A model generated the notes under the pieces. The model was not told the DNA's origin, ran no database searches, and saw only the letters and a program-made list of their open reading frames with translations. The translations under genes were made by a program, and so were the position numbers. Shown here piece after piece: positions 29,055-37,236 of a stretch of DNA of 64,000 bases (the stretch's first letter is position 1; every line of letters begins with the position of its first letter). This DNA comes from Scatophagus argus (lineage: Eukaryota > Chordata > Actinopteri > Scatophagidae): positions 13,155,019 through 13,219,018 of the forward strand of contig NC_058504.1 in the NCBI RefSeq assembly GCF_020382885.2, given 5' to 3'.

Positions 29055-30031
29055 CTGACAACAGCAGTCCTTTGTCTCTGGTCTAACAAGCTCATCTAAC
29101 ACAGGCAGAGTGGCCTCAGGCTGGAGCAGCCTGGAGTTCTCCCATTTGGGCTTGCATAGAACAAACAGGTAGCAATGCAGCAGCTAGCTCAATAGTCTAA
29201 ACACAAGGACACCAAATGGATTTTAACACTGTAAGCGCCACTCAACTGCAGTACACTTGTGTAAACAGGCTTTTTTGAATTGAACACAGGTGAATTTTAA
29301 GCGCCCAATTTTCACAGATTGCTGGAGGCAGCACCCGAGATAATGAGTTTGATAAAAGATTTATTTCTTCAATACTTCAGAATGTTTGCAGGTGTAATTT
29401 GATGTAACTCTGCCAAACATTGCTGAAGCTGACTAGTTATGAAACCCCTTGACTCTAGCTGTGTTGTGCAGTATTGAATGGAGGAATGATGGATGGATGG
29501 CTTGTGTCTACTTATTTTTTTTTTATCTTTTGTGCTGCATTTTATTGTTTGGATAGAAACAGAAATATTTGATGCTGTTATATGAAAATAGTTGAAATCA
29601 GAGTTATCTAGCAATCCAACACCTGTTGATATGTTTCATTCCAGACAAAAGTGTTTGGGCAAACAGGCCAATATTGTCATCCTGAAAGCCATGCTATAAA
29701 GATTAAGAGTGCATTATTGCGCATTACATGACCAGTTTAACTACATAGATGTAACCCTATAACTTAATAAAGCGAGGTCGACCATCTTTCTGTGTTTAGC
29801 GTCTGACTGTTTGTGTTTGTGTATCTTGCTACAGATGAGGACCAGGAGACATCGGGAGATTTTGGCAGTGGCGGCGCAGTCATTCTTCTTGATGACCAGG
29901 AGGAGGAGCCATCACAGAGTGGGCGGAGCCGGCAGAAGAAGAGACGGGGCCGGATTCAACCCCGAGGAGCCATCGAGGATGACGAGGATGAGGAAGACGA
30001 TAAGGATGATGAGATTGCCTACGTTTGGTAG
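6709..30031 (+). CDS. spock1: Testican-1 (SPOCK1), 3' part of gene, eight coding exons
   Basis: Secreted heparan/chondroitin-sulfate proteoglycan of the extracellular matrix; the family modulates proteases and cell adhesion. Coding exons: 6709-6823, 12025-12157, 15037-15157, 26211-26330, 26640-26861, 26954-27016, 27936-28073, 29835-30031. Together they give 368 residues in one open frame. Domains in order: end of the N-terminal testican region, a Kazal-like follistatin module, the SPARC-type extracellular calcium-binding domain with EF-hand loops, a thyroglobulin type-1 domain (CWCV motif), then a glycosaminoglycan-attachment site (SGDFGSGG) and an acidic tail ending in AYVW. The blocks FDTSILPICKDSLGWMF and DSFKDGKLSNNEWCYCF, and the QETSGDFGSGG tail, match testican-1 better than testican-2 or -3. 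Roughly 80 N-terminal residues, including the signal peptide, are not in the window. Introns are long (up to 11 kb), as in mammalian SPOCK1. Family assignment is very secure; the choice of paralog is strong. Confidence 0.93.
9385..9505 (-). mobile_element. Possible tRNA-derived SINE relic
   Basis: On the minus strand the stretch reads aaggttggcggttcaattcc. This contains a B-box-like GGTTCAATTCC (complement of 9465-9475), followed by a body reaching ttaactgtggtgctgttgaa. This resembles the head of a fish SINE. It lacks an obvious A box and tail, so it is probably a fragment. Confidence 0.35.
10105..10185. repeat. Inverted (GA)n/(CT)n microsatellite pair
   Basis: A (GA)n run at about 10105-10142 is followed, after a 20-base spacer, by a (CT)n run at about 10161-10184. 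The two arms are complementary, so the strand could fold into a long hairpin. It lies within a spock1 intron. Short ORFs over it on both strands are artefacts of the repeat. Confidence 0.85.
12025..12157 (+). CDS. spock1: spock1 exon, first half of Kazal-like domain
   Basis: The acceptor follows a pyrimidine tract (tctctctgtctctcttag) and the donor is gtgaga. Residues include CRLCSAIQSSPVCGSDGHTY, the Kazal signature with the testican-type VCGSDGHTY core. The exon ends at a codon boundary (SSK). The linker before it (KPRKGSAGHKHRLETGAHGK) is less conserved than the Kazal core. Confidence 0.92.
12158..15036 (+). other. spock1: spock1 intron inside the Kazal domain
   Basis: A 2.9 kb intron. 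It contains a (CT)n run (about 13965-13992) and a TA/CA microsatellite (about 14636-14682). Overlapping ORFs of 140-154 codons near 12.7-13.3 kb lie on both strands, without recognisable domains or splice context. I treat them as chance ORFs. Confidence 0.65.
15037..15157 (+). CDS. spock1: spock1 exon, second half of Kazal-like domain
   Basis: The exon begins CKLEFQSCLSGKTISIKC, continues DGLCPCLPGPE, and ends in a proline- and lysine-rich linker. The cysteine spacing completes the Kazal fold begun in the previous exon. Donor is gtgagt. It ends one base into a codon and joins in frame to the exon more than 11 kb downstream. Confidence 0.92.
15158..26210 (+). other. spock1: Large spock1 intron
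   Basis: An 11 kb intron between the Kazal and EC-domain exons. It contains several TG/CA microsatellites (about 15576-15590, 15925-15962, 23358-23374, 23689-23714, 25105-25134, 25946-25970) and GA or CT runs (21451-21464, 22571-22599). I found no exon, RNA gene or intact transposon. Confidence 0.65.
26211..26330 (+). CDS. spock1: spock1 exon, start of calcium-binding (EC) domain
   Basis: Acceptor gtggtgtag and donor gtgagt. It encodes ACTDTELHSLAARLKDWFGV then LHLDANRDLK, matching the testican helix CTDKELRNLASRLKDWFGALHEDANR. This is the first helix of the SPARC-type EC domain. The stretch after LDANRDLK (SSDNFDSTTG) is the variable loop before the EF-hands. Confidence 0.93.
26640..26861 (+). 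CDS. spock1: spock1 exon, EF-hand pair of the EC domain
   Basis: This is the most conserved exon in the window. FDTSILPICKDSLGWMFNKL leads into the EF-hand loop DMNFDLLLDQSE, then DKYELCMKPLFNSC and the second calcium site, DSFKDGKLSNNEW. It ends with CYCFQKPE plus one base. The following intron (26862-26953) is only 92 bases long. Confidence 0.95.
26954..27016 (+). CDS. spock1: spock1 exon, linker between EC and thyroglobulin domains
   Basis: A 63-base exon encoding GLPCQTEKSRIQSQSRRKSL and the start of the next glycine codon. It matches GLPCQNEMNRIQKLSKGKSL of testican-1. The donor gtcagt is non-consensus at position 3 but usable. Confidence 0.9.
   Translation, partial: DCLAKLRRAGSRVRVEGRAL
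27936..28073 (+). CDS. spock1: spock1 exon, thyroglobulin type-1 domain
   Basis: It encodes SYIPRCTEEGYFKPTQCHGS, then TGQCWCVDKYGNEIAGSR and KQGNPNC. QCHGSTGQCWCVD is the signature of the thyroglobulin type-1 domain, a fold associated in this family with cysteine-protease inhibition. The acceptor follows a long CT-rich tract and the donor is gtaaga. Confidence 0.94.
28074..29834 (+). other. spock1: Last spock1 intron with long (CA)n
   Basis: A 1.76 kb intron without coding potential. A perfect (CA)n run occupies about 29007-29051. The 3' end has an acceptor (ttgctacag) leading into the terminal coding exon. Confidence 0.7.
29835..30031 (+). CDS. spock1: spock1 terminal coding exon, GAG attachment and acidic tail
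   Basis: It encodes DEDQETSGDFGSGGAVILLD. In mammalian testican-1 the two Ser-Gly sites of this block carry glycosaminoglycan chains. A basic run RSRQKKRRGR follows, then DDEDEEDDKDDEIAYVW and a TAG stop at 30029-30031. The final W-stop matches the family. The basic run is stronger than in the human protein as I remember it. Confidence 0.93.
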
Positions 30032-31380
30032 CTCTGCTCCATTTTAATCTGCCATCAGCCTACCAGGAAACTCCCTTATCTCAGCACAGATCTGAAGCCA
30101 TTCCAATGTCTTCTCCTGCAGTTACCTTGGCAGCAGTTCGTCTTTCGGCTCCTGAATTTGCTCTCGTAATCCCTGTCCGTTACCCACTCTCTCTCTCTTC
30201 AGTGAACCTCATCAGACCTTTTCCTTTTCAAGTGTTTCGCTTTCCCCAGACAGAAAACAGAGAGCCTATTAGATTTCAACAGCAACTGTCAAGACCCTCT
30301 CAGAATTCTTCTCAAACTGTCCACTTTCTTACTTCCTGCCGTCCCCTTAAACATGTGACCTTTTAACTTCTTCTATCATGGACTCACTTCTCTATTACTC
30401 CCTCTATCCCATTTCTCTTATTCTTTCTCTCTCTCTCCTATCTCTGTATGTCACAGTCTCTGGTCAGTCTGTGAGCCCAGATACATTAGTTGATGTACTG
30501 GATGTAAATATGTTTCCTCCAGGAAGACCAGATTGTGGATTACCTTCCCTGTACTCCCATCAACGATTCATTCTCATGTTCTGTGTTCCACCATCAGGCT
30601 GATTCCAGTGTTCAGAGATGTTTCCACAACAGGTTCCCAGGCTACAAGATACTCCATCTCTCTCTGTTTCTTCATGGAGGATTGTAAATTATTTAACCGT
30701 TGATCTTGAATGTCCCAGAAAGCCCAGGAAACAATGAGATTAATGATGTATTGTCGTTGTTGTTGCATGTTTCTCATCGTGTTTCTGTAAAAGAGAGATT
30801 TACCTGGCCAGGTTTAGCTCTATGCATCTCAAACAGAAAGTGATGCCTATTTGGCTGCTACAATACTTTGTTGCTATGTTGATGCTGTCTAGTGTCTTTT
30901 TGGTTCTTCTCCCAATGTCAGGAAGTAGGAGGTTGCATTGCAGAGTGATAGCAGTGTAGAGAAGCGAACCGTAATGCCCACAGTCCAAATCTGCGGCAAC
31001 TCAGCCAGCTAAGCTTTTACTAATTGGTCAGTAGGGCTGCTGAGGCTGTTTGACTGTGCAAGGACACTAGAGGAAGAAGCTGCTCCTGAGTTGGGAGGAC
31101 ACATGAAGTCAGGCGAGCAGAGAAGAGACTCTGCTCTGTCTCCCAGCATTGGATATGTTCAGTGATTTGAAATTGAAATCGCCACCATGTCAACTAAGTG
31201 AATTTTTATTTGTAACTTTGAAAGTTTAAGTAAAGTGGCACTTTGGGTGTCTTTTGAACCTTACAGGTCTGTGTCAATGTGTCTGTTGTTCTCCTGATGT
31301 AGCCTTTTCAGCACGAGCCTCGCATTTCATCTTATCTCACCAAATCGTGGTGAAATAAAAACACATCTCTTTCCTCATTG
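30032..31380 (+). other. spock1: Probable spock1 3' UTR
   Basis: No coding exon follows the TAG stop. A canonical AATAAA lies at 31354-31359, giving a possible 3' UTR of about 1.35 kb. A Pumilio-type element TGTAAATA is at 30503-30510. The true cleavage site could lie farther downstream, since mammalian SPOCK1 has a longer 3' UTR. The end coordinate is an inference. Confidence 0.4.
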
Positions 31381-32056
31381 TGAAGCCACAAACACATCTA
31401 TGTGAGCTGCTTACACTTTTTGGTTTTATTTTTTTTCTAAAGCTCCAATTTCTCTGCAGTAGAACAATCAAAGCCTTCCATTCAATTCTGACCTTTTTCA
31501 ACCTTGAGAAAGCAGTCTCCCCTGTTAGAAGACATAAATGGTAGCGGCAGAAAGCATTCTTATCACTCGCCTCTGAGTGGAGAATCACAAAGCCAGCAGT
31601 GCCCAAAAGAACATAAAAGCTTAATGAGTGTTTTTGTAATATCATTGGCTAATGGGACAGCTGACCCCACTGGTTTAAAACAGTCCGCTCAGCACTTTGA
31701 AAACACATTGTACCAACAATCAGAGACCAAAAGGACAACCAAATCTTCTGGCTTGAAACAGTGTGCTCAGCAGTTCACACACTCCCTCTGTCAGATACAA
31801 AAGACAATGGGCTTAACTATGTGCATCAAATTATGCCAGAAGCTGTGGCGGGTGTATAATCTTTCAATGCTGGGACCTTGGCTAGTGCGGCATCTTCTTT
31901 TGTCATCAGGCTACATGGCACAAACGGTAAAGAAAATGTTTCCTTTCATCACATGCAGTGTCCGCTTCCCGTATTGTAACTACCTTCTTTATGTTGTGTG
32001 AATTATTACCTTGCACTTTTAAAAAAGAAATTCTGTGTGGAAGAGTCGATCTCATA

Positions 32057-32452
32057 TTAAAGGAAAATTTGGACATTTTGGGAAATACACTTATTATCTT
32101 TCCTGTTGTTAGTTAGATCACATAATTGATACCATTCCCGTGTACGTTTGGTACATATGAAGCCACTACAAGCCACCAACTAGCTTAGCATAGCGACTGG
32201 AAAAGGAGAAACAGCTTTGACTCTGTCCAAAGGTAACAAGATCAACCTTCTGTCACTTAAAGCCCACAAATTAACACCACTTCTCTCTTCTCTTTTGACA
32301 GGCTGACTGTTTCTCCACTTTTCTGTTTTTGTGTTAAGATAAGTTGGCTGATATTTACAGGCATGAGACTGGTGACAATCTCATCTAAATGTCATCTGAA
32401 TCTTAGGTTGGAAAGAAAGCCATTTAGTGCATTTCCAAAAACACCTAACATT
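32057..32452. mobile_element. MITE-like element with long imperfect terminal inverted repeats
   Basis: The left end reads cattttgggaaatacactta and continues ttatctttcctgttgtta. The reverse complement of the right end reads tttttggaaatgcactaaat and then ggctttctttccaacct, so the ends form an imperfect inverted repeat of about 50 bases. The interior carries agcttagcatagcgactgga and ctctgtccaaaggtaacaa, phrases I recognise from a very abundant teleost interspersed repeat. No coding capacity. The superfamily is not certain from sequence alone. Confidence 0.65.
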
Positions 32453-34429
32453 TTTTGTAGTACAATGCAAAGGAAGAGCAATGTTATGAATTGGCCTTGG
32501 ATAGATCAGACTGTATACTGAAGAGCAGACAGAACCAGTTTCTGAAAGGCAATATGTGAAGCTCAAAGTTTGCAGCTCTGGCCTTCTCCATCTCGACAGT
32601 GCCTCTAATCCAAAAATGGGTAAAGAGGTGGAATATGGGTGGAGCTGAGCTGAGCCAATTACTGATTCTTGTCCACCTCGATCAAAGTGACTGAGGTAGC
32701 TAAGGTTAACAAACCAGGCTATACTGTGTTCACACCATAGGCAAATTTTGGCCTTGCATTTTTCAGTTCAGAGGATGAGTTCAGAGTTTCATTTCGGGAT
32801 AATTTGTGTTGATTCACATTACTTGCATGAATTTGGGCTGTAAACATGTTTATTTGTTCTATACAGTTGGGCACTTCAACATGGAGTCTTATGAGGAGTG
32901 ACTCACCTTTGGAACCAGGCTCAAGTAATCATCTGATGAAATGCATTTATTGCCACTTGCTGGCTTCATTTTTCAACCCCAGACGTTGCCACTTGGGATA
33001 GATGTGGCGAAATAGTTTAGTTGTGCATTAGCTTAGTGCTAGCTGTGAGATGCTCATTACTGTGCATTATCCAAGACCGGTGAACCCCAACCAGGGGAAC
33101 TTCAGTTACCAAGAAGAAGAAAAAATTAAAGAGAAGCTCAACTAATTTTTGTGTCGGACAGTACATTATATTCACCTACTGATTCAGTATCACTACGTAG
33201 TTCACAAGCAAGCAGAGAAGTCTAAAGATAACTTGTAATGGGAAAACGGTTTAAAAGGTTTTCTAAGCATAATGACAAAATGGTATTTAATTCAATGTTT
33301 AAATTCAAACAAGCACTTTCAGAGCATGATGGCATTATTTATTCTGACAGTGCTGTGGGGACAGAAAAAGATCATCTTTTAGTTGTAGACAGTGTGACAG
33401 GCTTTGCTCCCGCATCCTTTTAATTCTCCACCAAATCAGTGAAAGGAATCATAGGAAATTGTGCTCATAATTCATGAAAGGCATATGGGGCTAGGAATTA
33501 GGTGGATATTTTCAAATGATCAAGATCCAATAGTCTTCACATTTTTGACTGCAGTGTATTTTTCCTCTTAGCTTGAAAGTTCAGCCACGACAAGGTACCT
33601 ATTACATCCATTACACACCAGCGCTCTCACACTCACTCTCATTATTGTTTCTATTTCTTCCGCTCTCCAACTCACTCTCCTGGAGTGAGTTCCATTTTCA
33701 GCTCAGTAAGGGAGATGTGCAGTTGTGTTTTATCCTCAGGGCACACTTCCTTTCTTTCATTTCTCTATTGGCTGCTTTTTTATTATCCACAGATGGTTTC
33801 CATGTCAGGTAGCTCCTCCCTTTTGCTGAACAGGTTGTTTAGGCAGTTTCTGGTCTTTTATATTTTAAGACGAGGAAGAGTCTTGGTGATTTTTGCCATT
33901 CATTGTGAGATGTTCTTGTTGGCTCTTGAATACTAGTCCAACACAAAGTCCATCCGTATTGCACAGCTTAGCTCAAGTATGCGTCAGGTGTTTTCAGCTC
34001 TGTTCCCTTCATCAGGACGGAGTCTGAGGTGGTTTTGCCTACTATAAGGTCTTTCATTCAATCATATAATTTATGATTCTCTTGTACATTTTTGAGTGCA
34101 TTAAAATAAAATATTAATATATAAGTATTGTTCCAAAATATTATGGTAATTTATTTTTATACTTGTTATAGCTTTGTATTTATAGTGACTTAAGCCACAA
34201 GACTTATTGATGAACTATGAGGAGGCCATTCTGATCAAACTACTTGATCTAAAACCAACGTATCTGATTTGTTTGGCCACTTGGCAGCTCAGAAAATGTG
34301 TCATATGCAACATTACCATATTATCACCTTTTTAGTTGACATTTTGATTTGGTAAGCAAACAGTTGTCTGTTTATACATCTGGCAGAACCAGATTATCAT
34401 TCATTTGGAGTTAAGTTTCTGGCCACCTG

Positions 34430-34790
34430 ACGAGCGTGAGTCTAATATTCAATTCCCTTTAACTCTCTTTTTTGACATCCACCAATTTCTGAGTGAAGTA
34501 TTTGGTTCATTAGCTGCTAAGTGCTTTACTTTGTTCACCAGCTAGTCACTAACTTTGTTATTGGGTGCTGGGGAGGTAGCATACTCATTTTTCTGAGCTT
34601 TTTATGCTCAAAACAATTGGCTGCTGTGCCTGAAAACTACACTGATGAGAGCAGTGAAGCAAAACAGTAAAGTTGTGGCCCATAAAACCGAAACAATAAA
34701 CTGCAAGATAGTGAAGCACTCAATAGAGAGCTGAGGGGGACTCAGCAGTGCTGTGGGTTTGTTATTTCATCCATTATTAATAGAAAATTA
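34430..34790 (+). repeat. Dispersed repeat, copy 1
   Basis: This stretch includes ttagctgctaagtgctttac, tcaccagctagtcactaac and gcatactcatttttctgagc, ending near gactcagcagtgctgtgggt. A shorter related copy in the same orientation lies at about 38820-38955 inside a bicc2 intron. Boundaries are approximate. No ORF of note. I cannot name the family. Confidence 0.5.
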
Positions 34791-36029
34791 TTGATTACTA
34801 CAGCTTTAAAACTGTCATCTTCACTCACTCAAATCCTTCTACTGTAATATAAAACTTAAACTTGTAGTTTTTGAATCACTGGGTCGTAAATGAGTTTTCC
34901 TAATGGCTCCATTTTGTCCCATGTAACTGGACTATGTGCCAAGATCGCCACTTCAGCAGGTGAAAAGTCCAAGTGGCTCTCCAAAGTCCTTAGGGTCCAA
35001 ATTGCTGCTGGTTCTTCTGGTTCTAACTGTGTGATTAGGCATTGTTCTAGACCCACAACCACAGGAGAGTGCAATTAACTACCTGACAGAATAGAAATCC
35101 AGCAGTGCTCCTGAGGCCAAGGACCAGATTTGAGGATCACTGGTCTAAAGCCTGCCTATGTAATTGGCAGAGACATTGTAATAAGCAGGGATCATCTCTC
35201 TCTAATCTGTCACAGCCCGCTTCCACTCACACTCTCTTTCATGCTTGGCTGCTGTTGCACCAGCCAGCTTGTGGAGCGTCTGAATGAATCAGACCCCCTC
35301 ATGCCCCCGGTGGAGGTTCTTGGATGTTTCACTTCAGTGTGGTACCATAAAACATTATTCCAAATTTGCAAATTTAGAGAGAGATTATACCCTTCTCGTT
35401 AATGCTCTGCCAGTGAGGTACGTGGAAGAGCACAGAATTGCTGGGTGTAACCCTCTATTAAATAAATTAAACAAGAGACAACTCTTAAATGGTTCCAGTG
35501 GCTTCACTCCTGGCAACAGTGATAAATTAAATTGGAAATTTTAGGTGAGCCATCAGGCGAAACAGAACCACATTCAAAAGAGCGTCGCAATCGCCTTGCT
35601 CCCACACCAAAATATGTGGTTACCTTTTTCAGTTTTCTGACTCATTTTTTTTCTCTATCTGATTGTTGCTACTGTATGTTTTAAAGCCAACTTCACTTTC
35701 TCCACCAGGAGCTCTGATGATGTTAGAAATTTGTTTCTACTTGGAACAAATTCACTATTTTTCATGCAACACAAATGTGACTTGAATTTTGAAACACAGT
35801 GTGGGACACCAGTGCCCTCTGGTGGTCTGATCCTGGCTTTGAGTAGAGGATTTTAGGTACTGACCATGAAATTGTTTCTGTTTTTGTTCCTGAGTCTGAC
35901 TGTTGGTCTTTTTTTTACATCAGCCACCTTTTTTCTCTCTCTCCTTCCTCATGTCCTGTCAGCTCTCTAGCATTACAAAAACCCAAAATACAGTCTAGCA
36001 GATAAACTTTGACAACTACATTTTATTCA

Positions 36030-36500
36030 TCATCACTATCATAGTACAACATCATTTATTTTTGTAAATATCTATTTACAAATGCATGAATGCGGCAGGT
36101 TAACACTGACTTGGTTAAAGCATAGAAGTGGTACATTGCATAAGAAAGGCACTTTATGATGATAAAAGACACCACAAAGGATCAAAATGCTTCCATGTTC
36201 ATTTGTGTTTCGTGTTTGTTTCTTCATCAGAGGCCTGGAAGATAAGACCTCCTTGTCTTGATTTTGTATACAAAGCTTTGGGGTATGGCTGTAGATTAAA
36301 GGCACTAGATTCAAATGTTTTACGTGATGTTTGCTGCTCCTCAGGGCAATTTCATGCTTATCCACTTGTAGTAAATAACAAGCAAATTAGACCTCTGCAC
36401 TGGCAACAGCATCTCTGTATACTTTTTTTTTTTTTTTTTTTTGCAGGCTGAATAGCTCCACGCGAGTCAAATGGCGCTCAGAACTGGCTGGAGTCTCCTC
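36030..36500 (-). other. bicc2: bicc2-like 3' UTR with poly(A) signal
   Basis: Downstream of the stop at 36501-36503 (minus strand) the first clear AATAAA is the complement of 36055-36060; a second lies at 36022-36027. A Pumilio-type TGTAAATA is the complement of 36073-36080, 13 bases upstream of the first signal. A poly(A) tract of about 19 bases lies within the UTR (complement of 36423-36442). The resulting UTR is about 0.45 kb. Confidence 0.55.
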
Positions 36501-37236
36501 TCACCAGCGGTTACTCTGCGCAGCAACTTCCAGATCCATAATTCGTGGCAGTCGACCACTAGCACCACCTTCCAGATAGCCAGGCTTCACTGCAGGTGTA
36601 TCTGAGAGCCTCCTCTTGCTCTTGTTAAGGTCTGGATGGGGAGATAAATAACTTAATCCTCTTCAGCACCACTTACCACATTAACAGATGCTGAAGCAGA
36701 TCCAAACTTAAGCTAGGACATCAGATTCTCACCTGAGATTGCCAGTAACATTTTGCGTCTGGCTCCAAAGGTGGAGACACCCACCTCCTTCAAATCTTCA
36801 TCAGACAGAGTGAGGAATGTCTGATAGTCAATCTGGATGAGTACAGATCACAGCTGCATTATGATGCTCATTTATAATGCATAACAGTTTTTACTAGGGA
36901 GTCAGTGTGTGCCTTTGTGTGTTTCTCTGCAGCAAGTTCAGCCACAAAACAAACCCAACCAAGTGAAAGTGATAACAAAAATGTATTTTCTCACACTGAT
37001 TACTGTTTCCTTTTTTTTTTTAATGATTGCACTCCAAAAAGGATTAACTGCAAGTCTACATATTCTTACCTCTTGTTGTTCAAAGACATCAATGTATTTA
37101 ATGAGGCCAAGTTGGTTCAGCAGCTCAGGCAGCTCATCTATCATTTGTGGGGAGGGGCTCCTCTGACTGCAGGTTGACGCCCTCCTCAATGAGCAAACGC
37201 CATCAAAGTAGCTGCCGTTGCTCAGGAAGCTCTCCG
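36501..37236 (-). CDS. bicc2: bicc2-like exons 17-19, SAM domain and C-terminus
   Basis: The SAM domain spans three exons: DELPELLNQLGLIKYIDVFE, then QQEIDYQTFLTLSDEDLKEV, then GVSTFGARRKMLLAIS and DLNKSKRRL. In BICC1 this domain polymerises and drives cytoplasmic foci. The C-terminus GYLEGGASGRLPR then ends SNRW and TGA (complement of 36501-36503), close to the LEGGASGRLPR..SGRW ending of BICC1. The match of the extreme C-terminus argues the model is complete. Confidence 0.9.

Larger units (their letters stand above)
31381..36020. other. Intergenic region between spock1 and bicc2 3' ends
   Basis: A tail-to-tail gene interval. It holds a MITE-like repeat (about 32057-32452) and a second dispersed repeat (about 34430-34790). 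A 165-codon ORF at 31504-32001 has no recognisable domain. Otherwise AT-rich and without gene signals. Confidence 0.6.
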
